A DNA stretch of 64,000 nucleotides from Protopterus annectens. Taxonomy: Eukaryota; Chordata; Ceratodontiformes; Protopteridae. Location of the stretch: the NCBI RefSeq assembly GCF_019279795.1, contig NC_056725.1, positions 1,615,035,618 to 1,615,099,617 on the forward strand. The letters run 5' to 3'. Below the pieces are notes generated by a model, which saw only the letters and a list, made by a program, of their open reading frames with translations, did not search any database and had not been told where the DNA came from. The translations under genes were made by a program, and so were the position numbers. Of the stretch, positions 21,760 to 32,289 are shown piece by piece. Position 1 is the first letter of the stretch; each line of letters begins with the position of its first letter.

Positions 21760-22731
21760 AGCTCTTGTACTTTACAAAAAAAAGCACCAAACCAGGCATG
21801 TCCAAGGGTCAGTTTCCGTTGATTTCTCCTATCCACCTGGTGAATCTGGGCATACTGGGGCAATGCAGCAATTGCCTCATGTACACAGACAACCCTCTCC
21901 TCCTACCACCCAACACTACAACCTGCGAGAGAAGCACTTACATAGCCAAACTGGAAGCAAAGCTCTCCACCCAAGATTGTGAGAGACAATCAGGAGGAGA
22001 AGGTTAACACCCGCACTACACCTCAAGCAACACATAGCCCTTCTAAACCCACGCCACCACCACCCTCACATAGCAACACCAAACTCTCAAACGTGGAGGC
22101 CCTTAACAGCAACCTGCCCAAGCAACAAGGACCTCTGAAGCTGAAACGCAAACAAACACCAGTCACAACCAAAGTGTCACATAGTTCACAACACCAGTGT
22201 GCCACCCAACAACAGCCCCCAAGGCAAGACAACATACCCAACACTTTAGTCATAGGTGACTAAGTCAGGCACACTGATGTCCCACTCACCAGGCTGAACA
22301 AGGAGAAAATTACAGTCAGCTGCCTGTTGGGTGCTAGGATCAGCCACATAATGCATGCACTTAGTCACTCCACAACAAGTACAAATATGACTCTGTCATT
22401 GTCCATCTTGGAGTGAATGACTTGAGACGTACCTCCCTGGACTAAATGAAGAGAGACATGGAAGTGCTCTCTGATCATGTGGCCCAGTATGACCCTAGCC
22501 CTGAGTAGCATCCTGCCTTCACCCAGAAAGATACCACAGTACAAAGACAAAATGATCGACTTCAACAACTGGCCGAGCTTCTGGTGTCATTTAAAGGGGA
22601 TCCAGTATCTGTCTGCCTGGGATGACATGATCGACAGACCACAATGCTTTGCTAGAGATGATCTGCACCGGTCACCCCTGGGATTCAGGTTACTGGCTAA
22701 GGCTCCTGCCACCCCACAGTGCCTTTTTTAA
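21760..22731 (+). pseudogene. LINE ORF1 with SGNH-esterase domain
   Basis: The N-terminal part contains a Cys-containing segment (GQCSNCLMYTDNPLLLPP, about 21860-21910) and a Pro/Gln/Lys-rich linker (22000-22230). It is followed by an esterase-like region: NTLVIGD then VRHTDVPLTRLNKEKITVSC (about 22235-22325), VIVHLGVNDLRR (about 22396-22430) and HRSPLGFRLLAKA (about 22668-22710). These correspond to the GDS, GxND and C-terminal blocks of the esterase domain known from CR1-type ORF1 proteins. The Ser codon of GDS, expected nucleophile, is replaced by the stop TAA at 22261, so the protein is broken at its active site. Confidence 0.8.
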
Positions 22732-22779
22732 GCAAAGTTCAAAGGACAAAACCACCACTGTAACAGGTACAAGCATGCA

Positions 22780-24700
22780 AAATCTGAAGGTAATGCTGCT
22801 CAATGCTAGAAGTCTAAACCTCAAAATGCACTCTTTCAAGGCACTCCTAAAAATGGAGAACATTGATATCTGTGCAGTAAATGAGACCTGGTTCAAGACT
22901 CCAGACAGCACCCCTGCAATACCAGGCTACAACTCTGACCATACTTTTCGGCCACCAAATCAGGACCGAAACAATAAAGATGAATGAGTGTCCATATTCA
23001 CCAAGGATATTAACACCACCAGGCTAGTTGCCCAACACAATGCGTCTGAAATTTTCCAGGTACAATTAGCACTAGGTAAGAAGTGTAGCCTGCTACAGAT
23101 CCCCCACCATGCCCCAAGATTCTCACTACACCTTTCTAAACATACTGGAAAATATTAAGATACAACCAAACTCCCTAATACTGGGTGATTTCAACTACCC
23201 TGCCATTAACTGGGAAAACTACTCATGTACCAACACCTTCGCCCAACGGTTCTTGGAATTCATAAATTCCAATGCCCTGGGATCAACTAATCCATAGTTC
23301 CACCAGGGGCTCCAATATCCTACACCTGGTCATTACCAACATGGGAAATCGATGCTCCACACCCTCGTTGGTCAGGTCTGACCATAAGCTAATCACCCTT
23401 GACATCCACATCCCTCCCCCAGTAAGGAAACCTCCGTAAAAAAACTTCTCCAAAGCCAACTTCATGCTACTGAAGTCAGAAGTGACAAACTTCATGACAC
23501 CCATGCAGATGGGAACTGAAAGTTCAACTGCTGAATCCTACACTAAGGCACTGTACGAGCACATCCACTTGTATATGAATCGTGCCATCCCAAATAGAAC
23601 CACCAAGATGCTCTCCTCCGAAAAAAGGAAGCCAATCTGGTGGTCCCCTGTCATAAACAAACTTTACAACAAAAGGAAGAAACTGTTGCAGAAAAGAGGA
23701 AAATCCCAGGATGCAAAAAACTCCCTTACTATCCTCAGTAAGAAGCTGAGATCCCTCAAAAAATCCTCCAAAGCTAGCTACAAAAATAAAATTGCCAAAT
23801 ATTCCAGACAACCACAAGAATTCTATAGCTATATCAAGAATCTAAATGGCAATGCTCAGATCTGCTCTGAGCTACAACAGAATGGCATTAAATATACTAA
23901 TCCCAAGGATATTGCCAATATCCTGGCAGATCGATTCAGTGCCAACTTCACCCCCCCATCACCCCCTAAAGGGCCCATATCAATACCGAAAGACTGCCAA
24001 ATTCCAGAAATAATGGCCACACAGGTAAAAAACGCACTCTCCAAAGCTAAGAATACAGCATCCATGGGAACGACGACATCCCGAGCTGTGTACTATATGA
24101 AGTACAAAATGAACTGGTACCTCACCTAAGTGTCATGTTTACTCATAGCCTCACCTCAGCTTCATGCCCGAGTGGCGCACAGCTACAGTTATCCCACTCC
24201 ACAAGGGGGGAATTTACCTTGGATCCTGGGAACTGACCAGCCTGATCTGCAAGGCCACGGAACGTATTATCATGGAACTTATAAACAAAGACATTGGCAA
24301 CCTTCGAAACAGTCTCCAGAGCTGTGGATGAGGGTAAGGCGGTCCACAGAGCCTATCTGGACCTCGCCAAGGCCTTCAACACCATCCCCCACTCTGGAAT
24401 CACAGATAAACTTACTAAGCTGGGCATTAATCCCTACGTCACTCGATGGGTTGCCAACTGGCTTACTGACAGAACCCACACTGTAAAAGTAGAAGACTCC
24501 AAATCCAGCTCCAGACAAGAGACAAGTGGAGTACCTCAGGGTTCAGTCCTGGGGACCGCTCTTGTTTGGCATCTACTTCTCTGAAGTACAGGCCAACACT
24601 AAGGGACTCTAGCTAACAAAGTTCGCAGATGACTGCAAAGTGGGAGCCATTATTGAATCCCCAAATTATGTGGATATTCTACAAAAGAGCCTTACAGAAA
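22780..24700 (+). pseudogene. LINE ORF2: AP endonuclease and first part of RT
   Basis: The endonuclease begins MQNLKVMLLNARSLNLKMHS (about 22778-22840), with DICAVNETWF giving the catalytic Glu and SLILGDFNYPAINW (about 23172-23220) giving the DFN block. After frame breaks near 22985 and 23400-23460, a 221-codon frame (23464-24129) covers the linker with WWSPVINKLYNKRKKLL. The RT then shows AYLDLAKAFNTIPHSGI (about 24352-24400), GVPQGSVLG (about 24529-24556) and FADDCKVGA (about 24621-24650). The FADD catalytic pair is intact. The ORF is cut at 24700 by DIRS C. Confidence 0.88.
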
Positions 24701-24915
24701 AGTACAGTTTTGTACCTACCATAAATGCAGATGTTCGAAGATCCACATTGCTGCAGTCATAACCTGTGGGTAGTCCGCTGTCCTCGGTCGGCCCGAATAC
24801 CAAAGTGTTAGGCTGGCGTCGGTCATGGTCGCTCAGATCTGACGTCAGTACGCCGTGGTACTAAAGCGCATGACCGACGCCATATCCTCAGTCTTTCTTG
24901 CCCCAGATGTCAGAA
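24701..24915 (+). repeat. Left inverted terminal repeat of DIRS C
   Basis: This is an inverted match to about 29975-30160. It contains GGTCGGCCCGAATACCAAAG, TCTGACGTCAGTACG (about 24837-24851), a TATA-like TACTAAAG and CCTCAGTCTTTCTTGCC (about 24887-24903). The conserved promoter-like layout is present in both ends of the element. Confidence 0.9.
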
Positions 24916-25041
24916 GGCCTTAAAAAGAAAGGCCATAGCCAAAAATAGAAAAATACCCAATCACCAAAATAGCAACAATAGATACACCACAAACCACACA
25001 GCCACCCCAAACTACAGAGGGGAAGGAGGGAGGGCAAATTG

Positions 25042-25138
25042 GACTGCAGCAATGTGGATCTTCGAACATCTACATTTATGGTAGGCACAAAACTGTACTA
25101 TGTTCTTCATCTCACATTGCTGCAGTCATAACCTGTGA
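25042..25138. repeat. Internal complementary region of DIRS C
   Basis: Bases 25042-25099 are the reverse complement of the first part of the element (through ACTGTACT), and 25100-25138 that of its last bases (starting ATGTTCTTCATCTC), without any gap. It therefore records the head-to-tail junction of the circular form. It differs from the present ends at a few positions, for example GGCAC versus GTACC near 25083. Confidence 0.95.
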
Positions 25139-25177
25139 GTAGAATCCCAAAGCAAAGGTAAAGGGAAGTTGGTAAAA

Positions 25178-26260
25178 TCAGATAGCATTAGGAGCTGCTA
25201 ACATGCCCTGTAAAACTGCAGTGGCAAACCCAGCCCTAGATTTGGAATAAAGAGGGAGATGGCAATGTTTAGAAAAAGTGTGCACTGAACTCCAGGTAGC
25301 TGCCTCCAAAATATCCTTAGTAGCTACTCCCTTAAAAGCAGTAGAAGTGGCAGTAGCCCTAGTGGAATGAGGTCTGATTCCAGCCGGAACCTCCTTACCA
25401 TGATGAGAATAACAAAAAGCAATACAATGGCCAATCCACCTAGAAATAGTTTGTTTTGAAACAGGTTTTCCTTGAGAACCCAAGGCAAAAGAAATGAATA
25501 ACTGTTGGGACTGTCTGAACCCTTTAGTTCTGCTCAAATAATAACGTAACTGCCTGTGAATATCCAAAGAATGCAACATTTTTCCCCTTATTTTGGGGAT
25601 CAGCATAAAATGTAGGCAAATGAATAGATTGGTTTAAGGCCACATTAGAAACAACTTTAGGCATAAAAGTAGGATTAGTATCGTAGGGAGACCCTATCCT
25701 TATGAAATATCAGGAAGGGTTCAACTGCCATTAGAGCCTGTAATTCAGATACCCTTCTAGCAGACGTAATGGCCAACAAAAAAGCAGTCTTCCAAGACAA
25801 AAACTTCAACTCTGAAGTAGCTGCAGGTTCAAAAGGAGGTAAAGTGAGCTTTTCCAACACAAAATTGAGATCCCAGGAAGGAGTAGGAGCTCTACGTTGG
25901 GGTCTTATGTTCTCTGCCCCTCTAAGAAATTGCTTGAACAAAGGGTGAGAGAATAATGGTGGGTCACAGTCATAGTGAGCAGAAATGGCTGCAGCATAAA
26001 CTTTTACAGAGGAGAAAGACAAACCCTTGTCTAATAATTCTGTAAGATACTGAAGTGAAACACTCAAATTAGGCACTGAAACATCAAAGCTCTTTGTTTT
26101 GCTCCAAAGAAAAAATCTCCTCCATTTATCAGCATAAACTTTCCTTGTACTAGGCCGCCTGGCCTCCAAAATGACATTCAAAACTTGTTGAGGAAGCTGC
26201 GACCCCCCAGGGTCTAAAACAGAATATGCCAGGCTGTCAGATGCAGGGACTGAATCCTGA
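25178..26260 (-). pseudogene. DIRS tyrosine recombinase (element C)
   Basis: The N-terminal part is the end of a long frame (VILEARRPSTRKVYADKWRR, about 26130-26180; ITSARRVSELQAL with the first catalytic Arg, about 25740-25775) that stops at 25675 because of a one-base insertion. The C-terminal part is a separate 142-codon frame (25606-25178) with SKQTISRWIGHCI, the HSTRATATS box (His and Arg, about 25345-25370) and HTFSKHCHLPLY. Most other copies have Tyr where this one has Cys (codon TGC, about 25268), which would abolish DNA cleavage if that Tyr is the nucleophile. The protein resembles the lambda-integrase family catalytic domain. Confidence 0.88.
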
Positions 26261-28090
26261 CATTGCGGAAATGATTGCTTGCCTGGGACAAAAGGTGTGG
26301 AATTAATGGCAAAGGCCAAGGAGGCTCCTGTACTAAACTCCTCAGCAGAGGGTACCAGTGCTGCCGTGGCCAATCTGGAGCTATCAGAATCATGCAAGGC
26401 TTGTCCTGCCTGACCTTCAGGAGCACCTTGGGAAGGAGAGGCAGAGGAGGAAAGGCATAAACGTGAAGGTTGTTCCAAATGAATGATAGAGCATCCACTT
26501 TCCAAGCTTTTGGGTGAAACAGCTTTGTGCAAAACTTTGGCAGTTGGTAATTCAGTGGAGAAGCTTAACAGATCTATGTCTGGAGTCCCCCAAGCCACCG
26601 TCAATTGTTGAAAAACATGAGGATCCAATTTCCACTCGTGGGGATCCACCATCTGTCTGCTCAAAACATCTGCTAAGGAGTTCTGTGCTCCTGGCAGAAA
26701 CCTTGCCTGAAGAGTGAGGTGCAAACTGAGAGCAGTCTCCCACAAAATCATAGCTTGTCTGCAAAGAGGGTACGAATGGGTTCCCCCCTGCCTGTTGATG
26801 TACCACATGACTGTTGTGTTGTCTGTCTGAATCAACACTTGTCCTGGGTGAAGTAGATCCTTGAAAGCCATCAATGCAAATTGGACTGCTAACATCTCCT
26901 TCATGTTGATATGCAAATGTAGTCTGGCAGGCCACGTGTCTTGAACCCATTTTCCATTAAGTGTGCTCCCCAAGCCATGTCTGAGGCATCTGTCGTTAAG
27001 ATCTGACTCGCCTCTGGTCGGGTCACAGAGTGTCCCTTGTTTAGGTGACATTCCTGAGCCCACCACAAAAATTCCCTTTGGATGCAAGGTATTATCTGAA
27101 TGACAGTGTCCAAATCGTGGCAGTGTTGAGTCCATACGCTTTTGAGATACCATTGTAGCTTCCTCATATGCAGTTTGGCATTGGGAAGCACCAGAATACA
27201 AGATGCCATGAACCCCAAGGCTTGAAGGACTGTCCTTGCAGTCAGCCTGGACCGTAGAGACAATTGTTGGAAGTAAAGGGTAAGATTTCTTTGTTTGTCC
27301 GGGGTCAAAAATGCCATCTGAGAGGCTGTATTCAGTCTCACACCCAGAAAGCACATGTCCTGAGAGGGTACTAGACTGGACTTTGTTTCGTTCACAGAAT
27401 ACCCTAGGCACCTTAACACTGCCATAACATGCTGTAGATGGTGAAGTAACTTGACTTTGTCTTGAGCCAGAATCAAGCAATCGTCCAAATAAGGATAAAT
27501 TTGTATTCCCCTTAACCTTAAGAAGGCTATCACCGGTGCCAGGACCTTTGTGAACACCCTGGGCGCAGTAGATAAGCCAAAGGGCAATGCAGAGAACTGA
27601 TAATGTAAAGTCCCAGCCCGAAAGCGCAGGAACCTCCTGCAGCTGGGCCTGATAGGAATGTGAAGATAAGCCTCTTTGAGATCCAGAGTTACCATCCAGT
27701 GATCTTTGCCTAATAGAGGCAGAAGTTGTTGCAAAGTTAACATCTTGAATTTTGGAATGTCCAGGTATGTGTTGAGAATAGACAAATCCAGAATTGGCCT
27801 CCAAGTGTTTCCTTTCTTTGGTACAAGAAACAGGCGAGAATAAAATCCTAGGCCTACTTCTGACGGAGGGACCTCCTGGATAGCCCCCATTTTAGAAGTA
27901 AAGAAATCTGTTTGTGAGCCTCCACCTTTGCTGAGAAGGAACGTCTGGCATGCCTTTGAAAGGAGGCAAGGTGTGAAAATAAAACTTGTAGCCTTGATCT
28001 ATAATGTCCAACACCCATTTGTCCTGAGTGACTAAAAGCCAATTTTGCCTGAAAAGTGCCAACTTTCCTCCCAGAGGAGCTGCCAGACAG
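26261..28090 (-). pseudogene. DIRS RT, RNase H and Dam-like region (element C)
   Basis: The RT frame at 27890-26901 (329 codons) has PILDLSILNTYL, VTLDLKEAYLHIPI, FSALPFGLSTAPRVF and YPYLDDCLIL (about 27470-27505) with both Asp residues, then HMRKLQWYLKS and TTDASDMAWGAH, the first RNase H Asp. A frameshift near 26905-26945 moves the rest into another frame: MKEMLAVQFALM, TDNTTVMWYIN and LADVLSR complete RNase H (about 26660-26905). Next comes the methylase-like region PPLPLLPKVLLKV and ILIAPDWPRQHWYPLL (about 26330-26455). An N-terminal extension lies in other frames at about 27890-28090. Confidence 0.9.
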
Positions 28091-29847
28091 GAGGGATCTA
28101 GCAGCTGGAGATACAGGTCATTGGGTCTGTTCTGAAAGGCTGACCCCTGCCCTCACCTGAAGATTGTGCAGGGGAACTCCACGCCTAGGCCTGAAAGAAC
28201 CCTGAGCATGAGCTCTGCCCCTACCACGCCTAGATCTGCCCCTAGACTGTAAATCAGAAGAAGGATAAGCCCATCCCTTAGTAGGCCAATTTCTGCTAAA
28301 CTTAGGGGCTGCACCTGTAAAAATCCTTAACTGTTTGCATAGACTTAGCTTTGTCTTCCATTTTCTTCAAAACTGACTCCACAGGAGAACCAAACAGAAC
28401 TTCAGACTGAAGGGGAGCATCCAAAATTCGAGCTTTAACATGCTCTGACAAGTTCTGATCCTTAAGCCAGGCGTGCCTACGAATAACTGATTCAGTGGCA
28501 GCCACCCTGGAAGAGGCCTGAAGAGCATCAAAACCACACTGCAAAGAATGCTTACCCACCTGATCAGAGGCATGAACTAAATCCTGCAACTCCTTACACT
28601 CAATGCCCTCTGCCAAAGCATCTACCTTAGATTTTAACTGACTTAGGAGAAAATTCTGGTACTTCAGCATATGAAACTGGCAATTCAAAGCCCTCATTGC
28701 TAGAGTGGAAGAGGTATACACTTTTTTTCCCCACCTATCCAAAGCTCTAGAATCTGTATCCATAGGAACTGGATTCTTTACAACAGAAGCCCTGACACCC
28801 TTAGGTCCCTGGCTAATCGTTTCCGGGTCAGCTCTCGGGCTCTTATACAAATATTTATGAGCCTCAGGCACTCTGTAATACCTGTCTGGCTTGACCGGGG
28901 CAGGAGGCAAAGAATCAGGATTAAGGGAAGCTTCAGAGAAACATCCTGAACAACATCCAAAACAGGGGTATAGCCAAGGGCCTATGCTGTGGTAAAAACA
29001 AAAATTCCCTAAGTCTCTTTCTAGAATCTGAGAAATCCTGACCTTCCCACTTAAAATGCTCCCTCATGGAATGCAGGGTTTCAGAAAAAGAAAAATCCTC
29101 TGGGGGGGAAGCAGAAGGACTAGAATCCTCTGCATCTGAATCAGAATAAGGAGGAAAATCCTGAATGTCTTCAGTCAAGACTCAGTAATCTGAGGAATGC
29201 TCCAATCCTTCCACCTCTGGCTCCACCCTAGGCCTCTTATCTGGAGGGGGCAAAGAACCCCTGATTAAGGTAATCAAATCTTCTGCCATTTTCAGCATAT
29301 GCTTTTTAGGTACAGAACCTGCAGAACTAGGGCTGACGCCAGAGGAAGACAAACCAGGCCTGACCTTGGAAGGTACCTTAGTGACAGAAGTAGAAGGCCT
29401 AACCACCTTATGCAAAGAAGGAACTACAGAGACCTGAGAAGCCCCCTCAGCCTGACCCGACTCCTGAGAGGCCACATCCTGCAAAATTAAAGGCCCCCCT
29501 GAGACTCAGCTGAAACCTCGGCTGGATCCACAGATTCCACCGTAGTTTCTAAAGAACCGGCGTCCGTAACGGACGACTCATCCTGCTTGGACTTTAACGA
29601 TTTTTTCCTTACGCTTCTTAGCGGTAGCGGCCGGAGGATCCGCGGCATATTGTAATTACACCGCTTACATCAAGACAAGCCTAGCACAATCTAACCTGTG
29701 TTTAATGGTGCGCTTATTAAATCTAGCACAAAAGCGACACCCGACTATGTCGTGCTCAGGCCCCAAGCAAGGAATACAAAGAGAGTGGTAATCCCTATGA
29801 GGTATCTGTTTCCCACAAGAAATACAATTATTCACTTTTTCTGACAT
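28091..29847 (-). pseudogene. DIRS gag-like protein (element C)
   Basis: It starts at 29847 with MSEKVNNCISCGKQIPH, then CIPC, GPEHD and CRFC, the Cys/His array shared with copies B and E. The rest is spread over several frames: an MAEDLITLIRG segment (about 29250-29300), the acidic SDAEDSSPSAS, PPEDFSFSET (about 29075-29105), PVKPDRYYRVP (about 28875-28905), DPETISQGPKG, WGKKVYTSSTLAMRALNCQF and AGILDAPL-like (about 28410-28440). An RG-rich tail runs to about 28140. Several single-base indels break it. Confidence 0.8.
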
Positions 29848-29849
29848 CC

Positions 29850-30160
29850 GGATTTAACTGAGGCAAGAAAAGACAAAAATATTCCCAACGGGTACTTTAG
29901 CCAACTTGGTCTTCGGTCTGAAACTCAGAATACGAAATTTCAGACGCCGAACGGTACTTGCAAACGCTGCTTCTGCTTCGGACCATGCGGCAAGAAAGAC
30001 CGAGGATATGGCGTCGGTCATGCGCTTTAGTACCACGGCGTACTGACGTCATATCTGAGCGACCATGACCGACGCCAGCCTAACACTTTGGTATTCGGGC
30101 CGACCGAGGACAGCGGACTACCCACAGGTTATGACTGCAGCAATGCGAGATGAAGAACAT
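29850..30160 (-). promoter_or_regulatory. Right terminal repeat and promoter of DIRS C
   Basis: Read on the minus strand: TATGACGTCAGTACG (about 30040-30055), the TATA-like TACTAAAGC (about 30026-30034), then CCTCGGTCTTTCTTGCC (about 29992-30008) and the leader to the gag ATG. The TATA box is weaker here than in B and D. Confidence 0.55.
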
Positions 30161-31013
30161 CAGATGCTTGGTGCCAGAACCATGGGCTCAAGCTCAATGC
30201 CAAGAAATGTATAGTTATCCCCTTTGGGGAAAAAATGTACCTGTGAATTATCACATAGGTGGCAATACACTAAACACCGAAAGTGTGAAAAGAGACTTAA
30301 GGACACAGGTGGACAGTGGTCTCACCTTCGATAACCACACTGCCACAACAGTCAGGAAATCCTATGTGGCACACCTCATCACTAAGGGCTTTTCATCCAG
30401 AAAAAGGGAGGTAATTGTCCCACTGTACTCATCCCTCATTAGACCCATTATAGAATACAACGCCACATTTGGTACCTACCTCTCAAGACATCTGAAACAA
30501 CTGGAAAGGCCACAGAAATACCTCACCAAAAGAATCACAGACCTAAAGCAGATGCCCTATGCTGACAGTCTAAAAAATCTCCAGCTATACTCTGTCACAT
30601 ATCTTCTACTCAGAGACAATCTCTGCTTAATATACAAGGCCATGTCAAACCCAGAGCTGCTGGACATGCTACACTTAAAGAAATCCCAATCCCTCAGAGC
30701 TCTAGGGATCTAAACTTTGTCATCACAATAAACGAAACATGCTGGAGGGATAGGTTCCTGACCCAGAGACTTCCCAGACTCTGGAATAGACTGCCCATAC
30801 ATGTCAAGCACAGCTCCTGTTTGGCCGTCTTCAAAAGGAACCTTGATGACTGGATGGGAGATAGGAAATTCACCCTGGGGATAAGGTCAGTCGCCCTGCT
30901 AGACAGGGGCCCAGGGAAGTAAATATTGTGGGAAGAAATAGCCAGGGAATTTTAAGGCTAAGCTTGTATAGGTCCTGGGGCCGACAGCCTAGTACCAACC
31001 TATGAACCATAGA
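30161..31013 (+). pseudogene. LINE ORF2 C-terminal part and 3' end
   Basis: Continuation of the LINE split by DIRS C. After a frame break near 30195, the 187-codon frame covers the thumb and C-terminal region: RTQVDSGLTFDNHTATTV, KREVIVPLYSSLIRPIIEYN and LKQLERPQKYLTKRITDLKQ. A downstream frame has WRDRFLTQRLPRLWNRLP-like sequence (about 30740-30800). It ends in the 3' UTR with CCTAGTACCAACCTATGAACC. These blocks are typical of the C-terminal part of CR1/L2-type reverse transcriptases. Confidence 0.88.
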
Positions 31014-31592
31014 GGGAGTTCTTTAGCTAGGTAACATATGGCACGAGACCTTTCTAATAGTTATTAGGATATGAAGATCAAGGTTCTTTACATTTTTATT
31101 TTAGGATACATTCCACAGTCAGCTGCTAGAGCAGTATTCTAAGTATGATGGTAACTTAATTCAGTTGAATATGAAGGAAACAATCACAGCCCTCCAAGTA
31201 GTTTCTGGCACATTTCTGGCCTCCTGGAAAGGTACGTAAAGTTACAAATGTTTGGAGTCGAGGATGAGCTTCTGCATGCCTAACAGGTCACTATGCTGCT
31301 AATTAAGCAAAAAAAATGGCTGATGTCAGGAACAGAATGGAGAACACAGCGCAACCAGAGTCGGTTGAACAGGCATGCAGAATGAGTCGTGAGATTGGCT
31401 GGAGTTATGAAAGATGAACAGGGATTGGATTCACTGGAGTATCAGAAAATTAAAGGTGTTAACTAGATAGGGTCTGCAAAATCATAAATGAAAATTGAAA
31501 AAGTATAGAAACAGCCCCTGACTGTTTCAGACAGAACCAGTGGCAAACTTGGGATTACTCTGGTACAATATGTGAGCACGTATTAGAAGGAA
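31014..31592. other. Unassigned sequence
   Basis: AT-rich DNA between the LINE 3' end and the left end of the old DIRS element. No ORF or repeat family is recognisable. Confidence 0.4.
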
Positions 31593-32020
31593 AGTACAGT
31601 TGTCTTAATTAACTTACACTGACCGTGGATCTTCGAACAGATCAGTGTTGTGGTAACCATAACTATAAAGGACATTCTATCAAGGATATCAGACATCCAA
31701 CCAGTCCATAGAGCTTTGGGTGCCTTCTTCACTCATTTATGCCTGCTCTAAGCATAAGATTATGTGCAAGTATAAGAGGGACATATGGAAGTGGCGAGCT
31801 TTCTTGCCCAAAAGGAAAGATGAAGTCTGAAGCTCTACAACAATTTAAGTCAACTCACATAAAATGATTTTATGTGAGAAGGGCAAGTCTGTATTAGGGA
31901 ACCCCACCCCAGCCTGAGAAGAGCTGAAAGAAAACAGGGATGGTGGGACCATCTACTATTATCAAAACTTAGCTTACCTAACTGTACTATGTTTTTGACT
32001 TAGATCACTGCTGCAGTAGC
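31593..32020. repeat. Left terminal repeat and ICR of the old DIRS
   Basis: The left terminus runs from 31593 to about 31800. Around 31975-32020 the sequence CTAACTGTACT|ATGTTTTTGACTTAG is the complement of the left end joined to the complement of the right end, and is followed by the same GATCACTGCTGCAGTAGCCA as the right terminus. The circle-junction arrangement is thus recognisable even in this decayed copy. Confidence 0.75.
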
Positions 32021-32270
32021 CAAAAAGAGATGGCATGCTTGACATAGCTTGGTAAGAAAGGGTGGATGGAGAAGGATCGGAGTCTAGAAATCCTTGTAGA
32101 ATAGCTTTAACAAAAGCTGCTCTAGTGCTAGAAAATGAGTCTAGCCTGAACTGCCTACTAAATGTATGCAATGAAGGTCAATGAGCCAGTTCTAGGATAG
32201 ACCTAATAACCACCACTTTCCAAAAAGCCTCAGAAGTAGCCAACGCTCTGGTAGAGTGAGGTTTGAGTTT
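31974..32270 (-). pseudogene. Recombinase C-terminal remnant of the old DIRS
   Basis: The minus-strand reading includes TRALATSEAFWKVVVIRSI-like sequence and HTFSRQFRLDSFSSTRAAFV then AILQGFLDS, aligning with HTFSKHYHLPLYSKSRAGFA and AVLQGML of the younger copies. The Tyr position reads Phe here. It is cut at about 32280 by a TTTGAG-rich junction with element G. Confidence 0.65.
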
Positions 32271-32289
32271 GAGTTTGAATTAAGACCAG

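Larger units (their letters stand above)
24701..30160 (-). mobile_element. DIRS retrotransposon C, most complete copy
   Basis: A 5460-bp element inside the LINE RT gene. The ends are AGTACAGTTTTG (24701) and GAAGAACAT (30160). Inverted terminal repeats of more than 200 bp face each other, and the internal complementary region is at 25042-25138. The coding order on the minus strand is gag, RT/RNase H, methylase-like, tyrosine recombinase. There is no target duplication: the LINE codons on each side join directly. It has the longest open frames of the DIRS copies here, but carries a one-base insertion in the recombinase near 25690 and a Cys in place of the presumed catalytic Tyr. Confidence 0.95.
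21760..31013 (+). mobile_element. CR1-like LINE, split by DIRS C
   Basis: A plus-strand non-LTR element with ORF1 (about 21760-22731), ORF2 endonuclease and RT (22780-24700), and the ORF2 C-terminus plus 3' UTR (30161-31013), interrupted at 24700/30161 by DIRS C. Joining the two sides restores an uninterrupted reading of the RT region across the junction (LTE then TDAWCQNHG), so it is one insertion-split copy. The 3' end (CCTAGTACCAACCTATGAACC) matches the minus-strand copy at 18540. Stops and frameshifts are frequent. Elements of this type replicate by target-primed reverse transcription. Confidence 0.9.

Noticed and set aside
25675-27804. 709-codon minus-strand ORF as one protein
   Set aside because: Only the part after about 26905 is real RNase H, methylase-like and recombinase sequence. 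The first 290 or so codons are an out-of-frame shadow of the RT encoded at 27890-26901.
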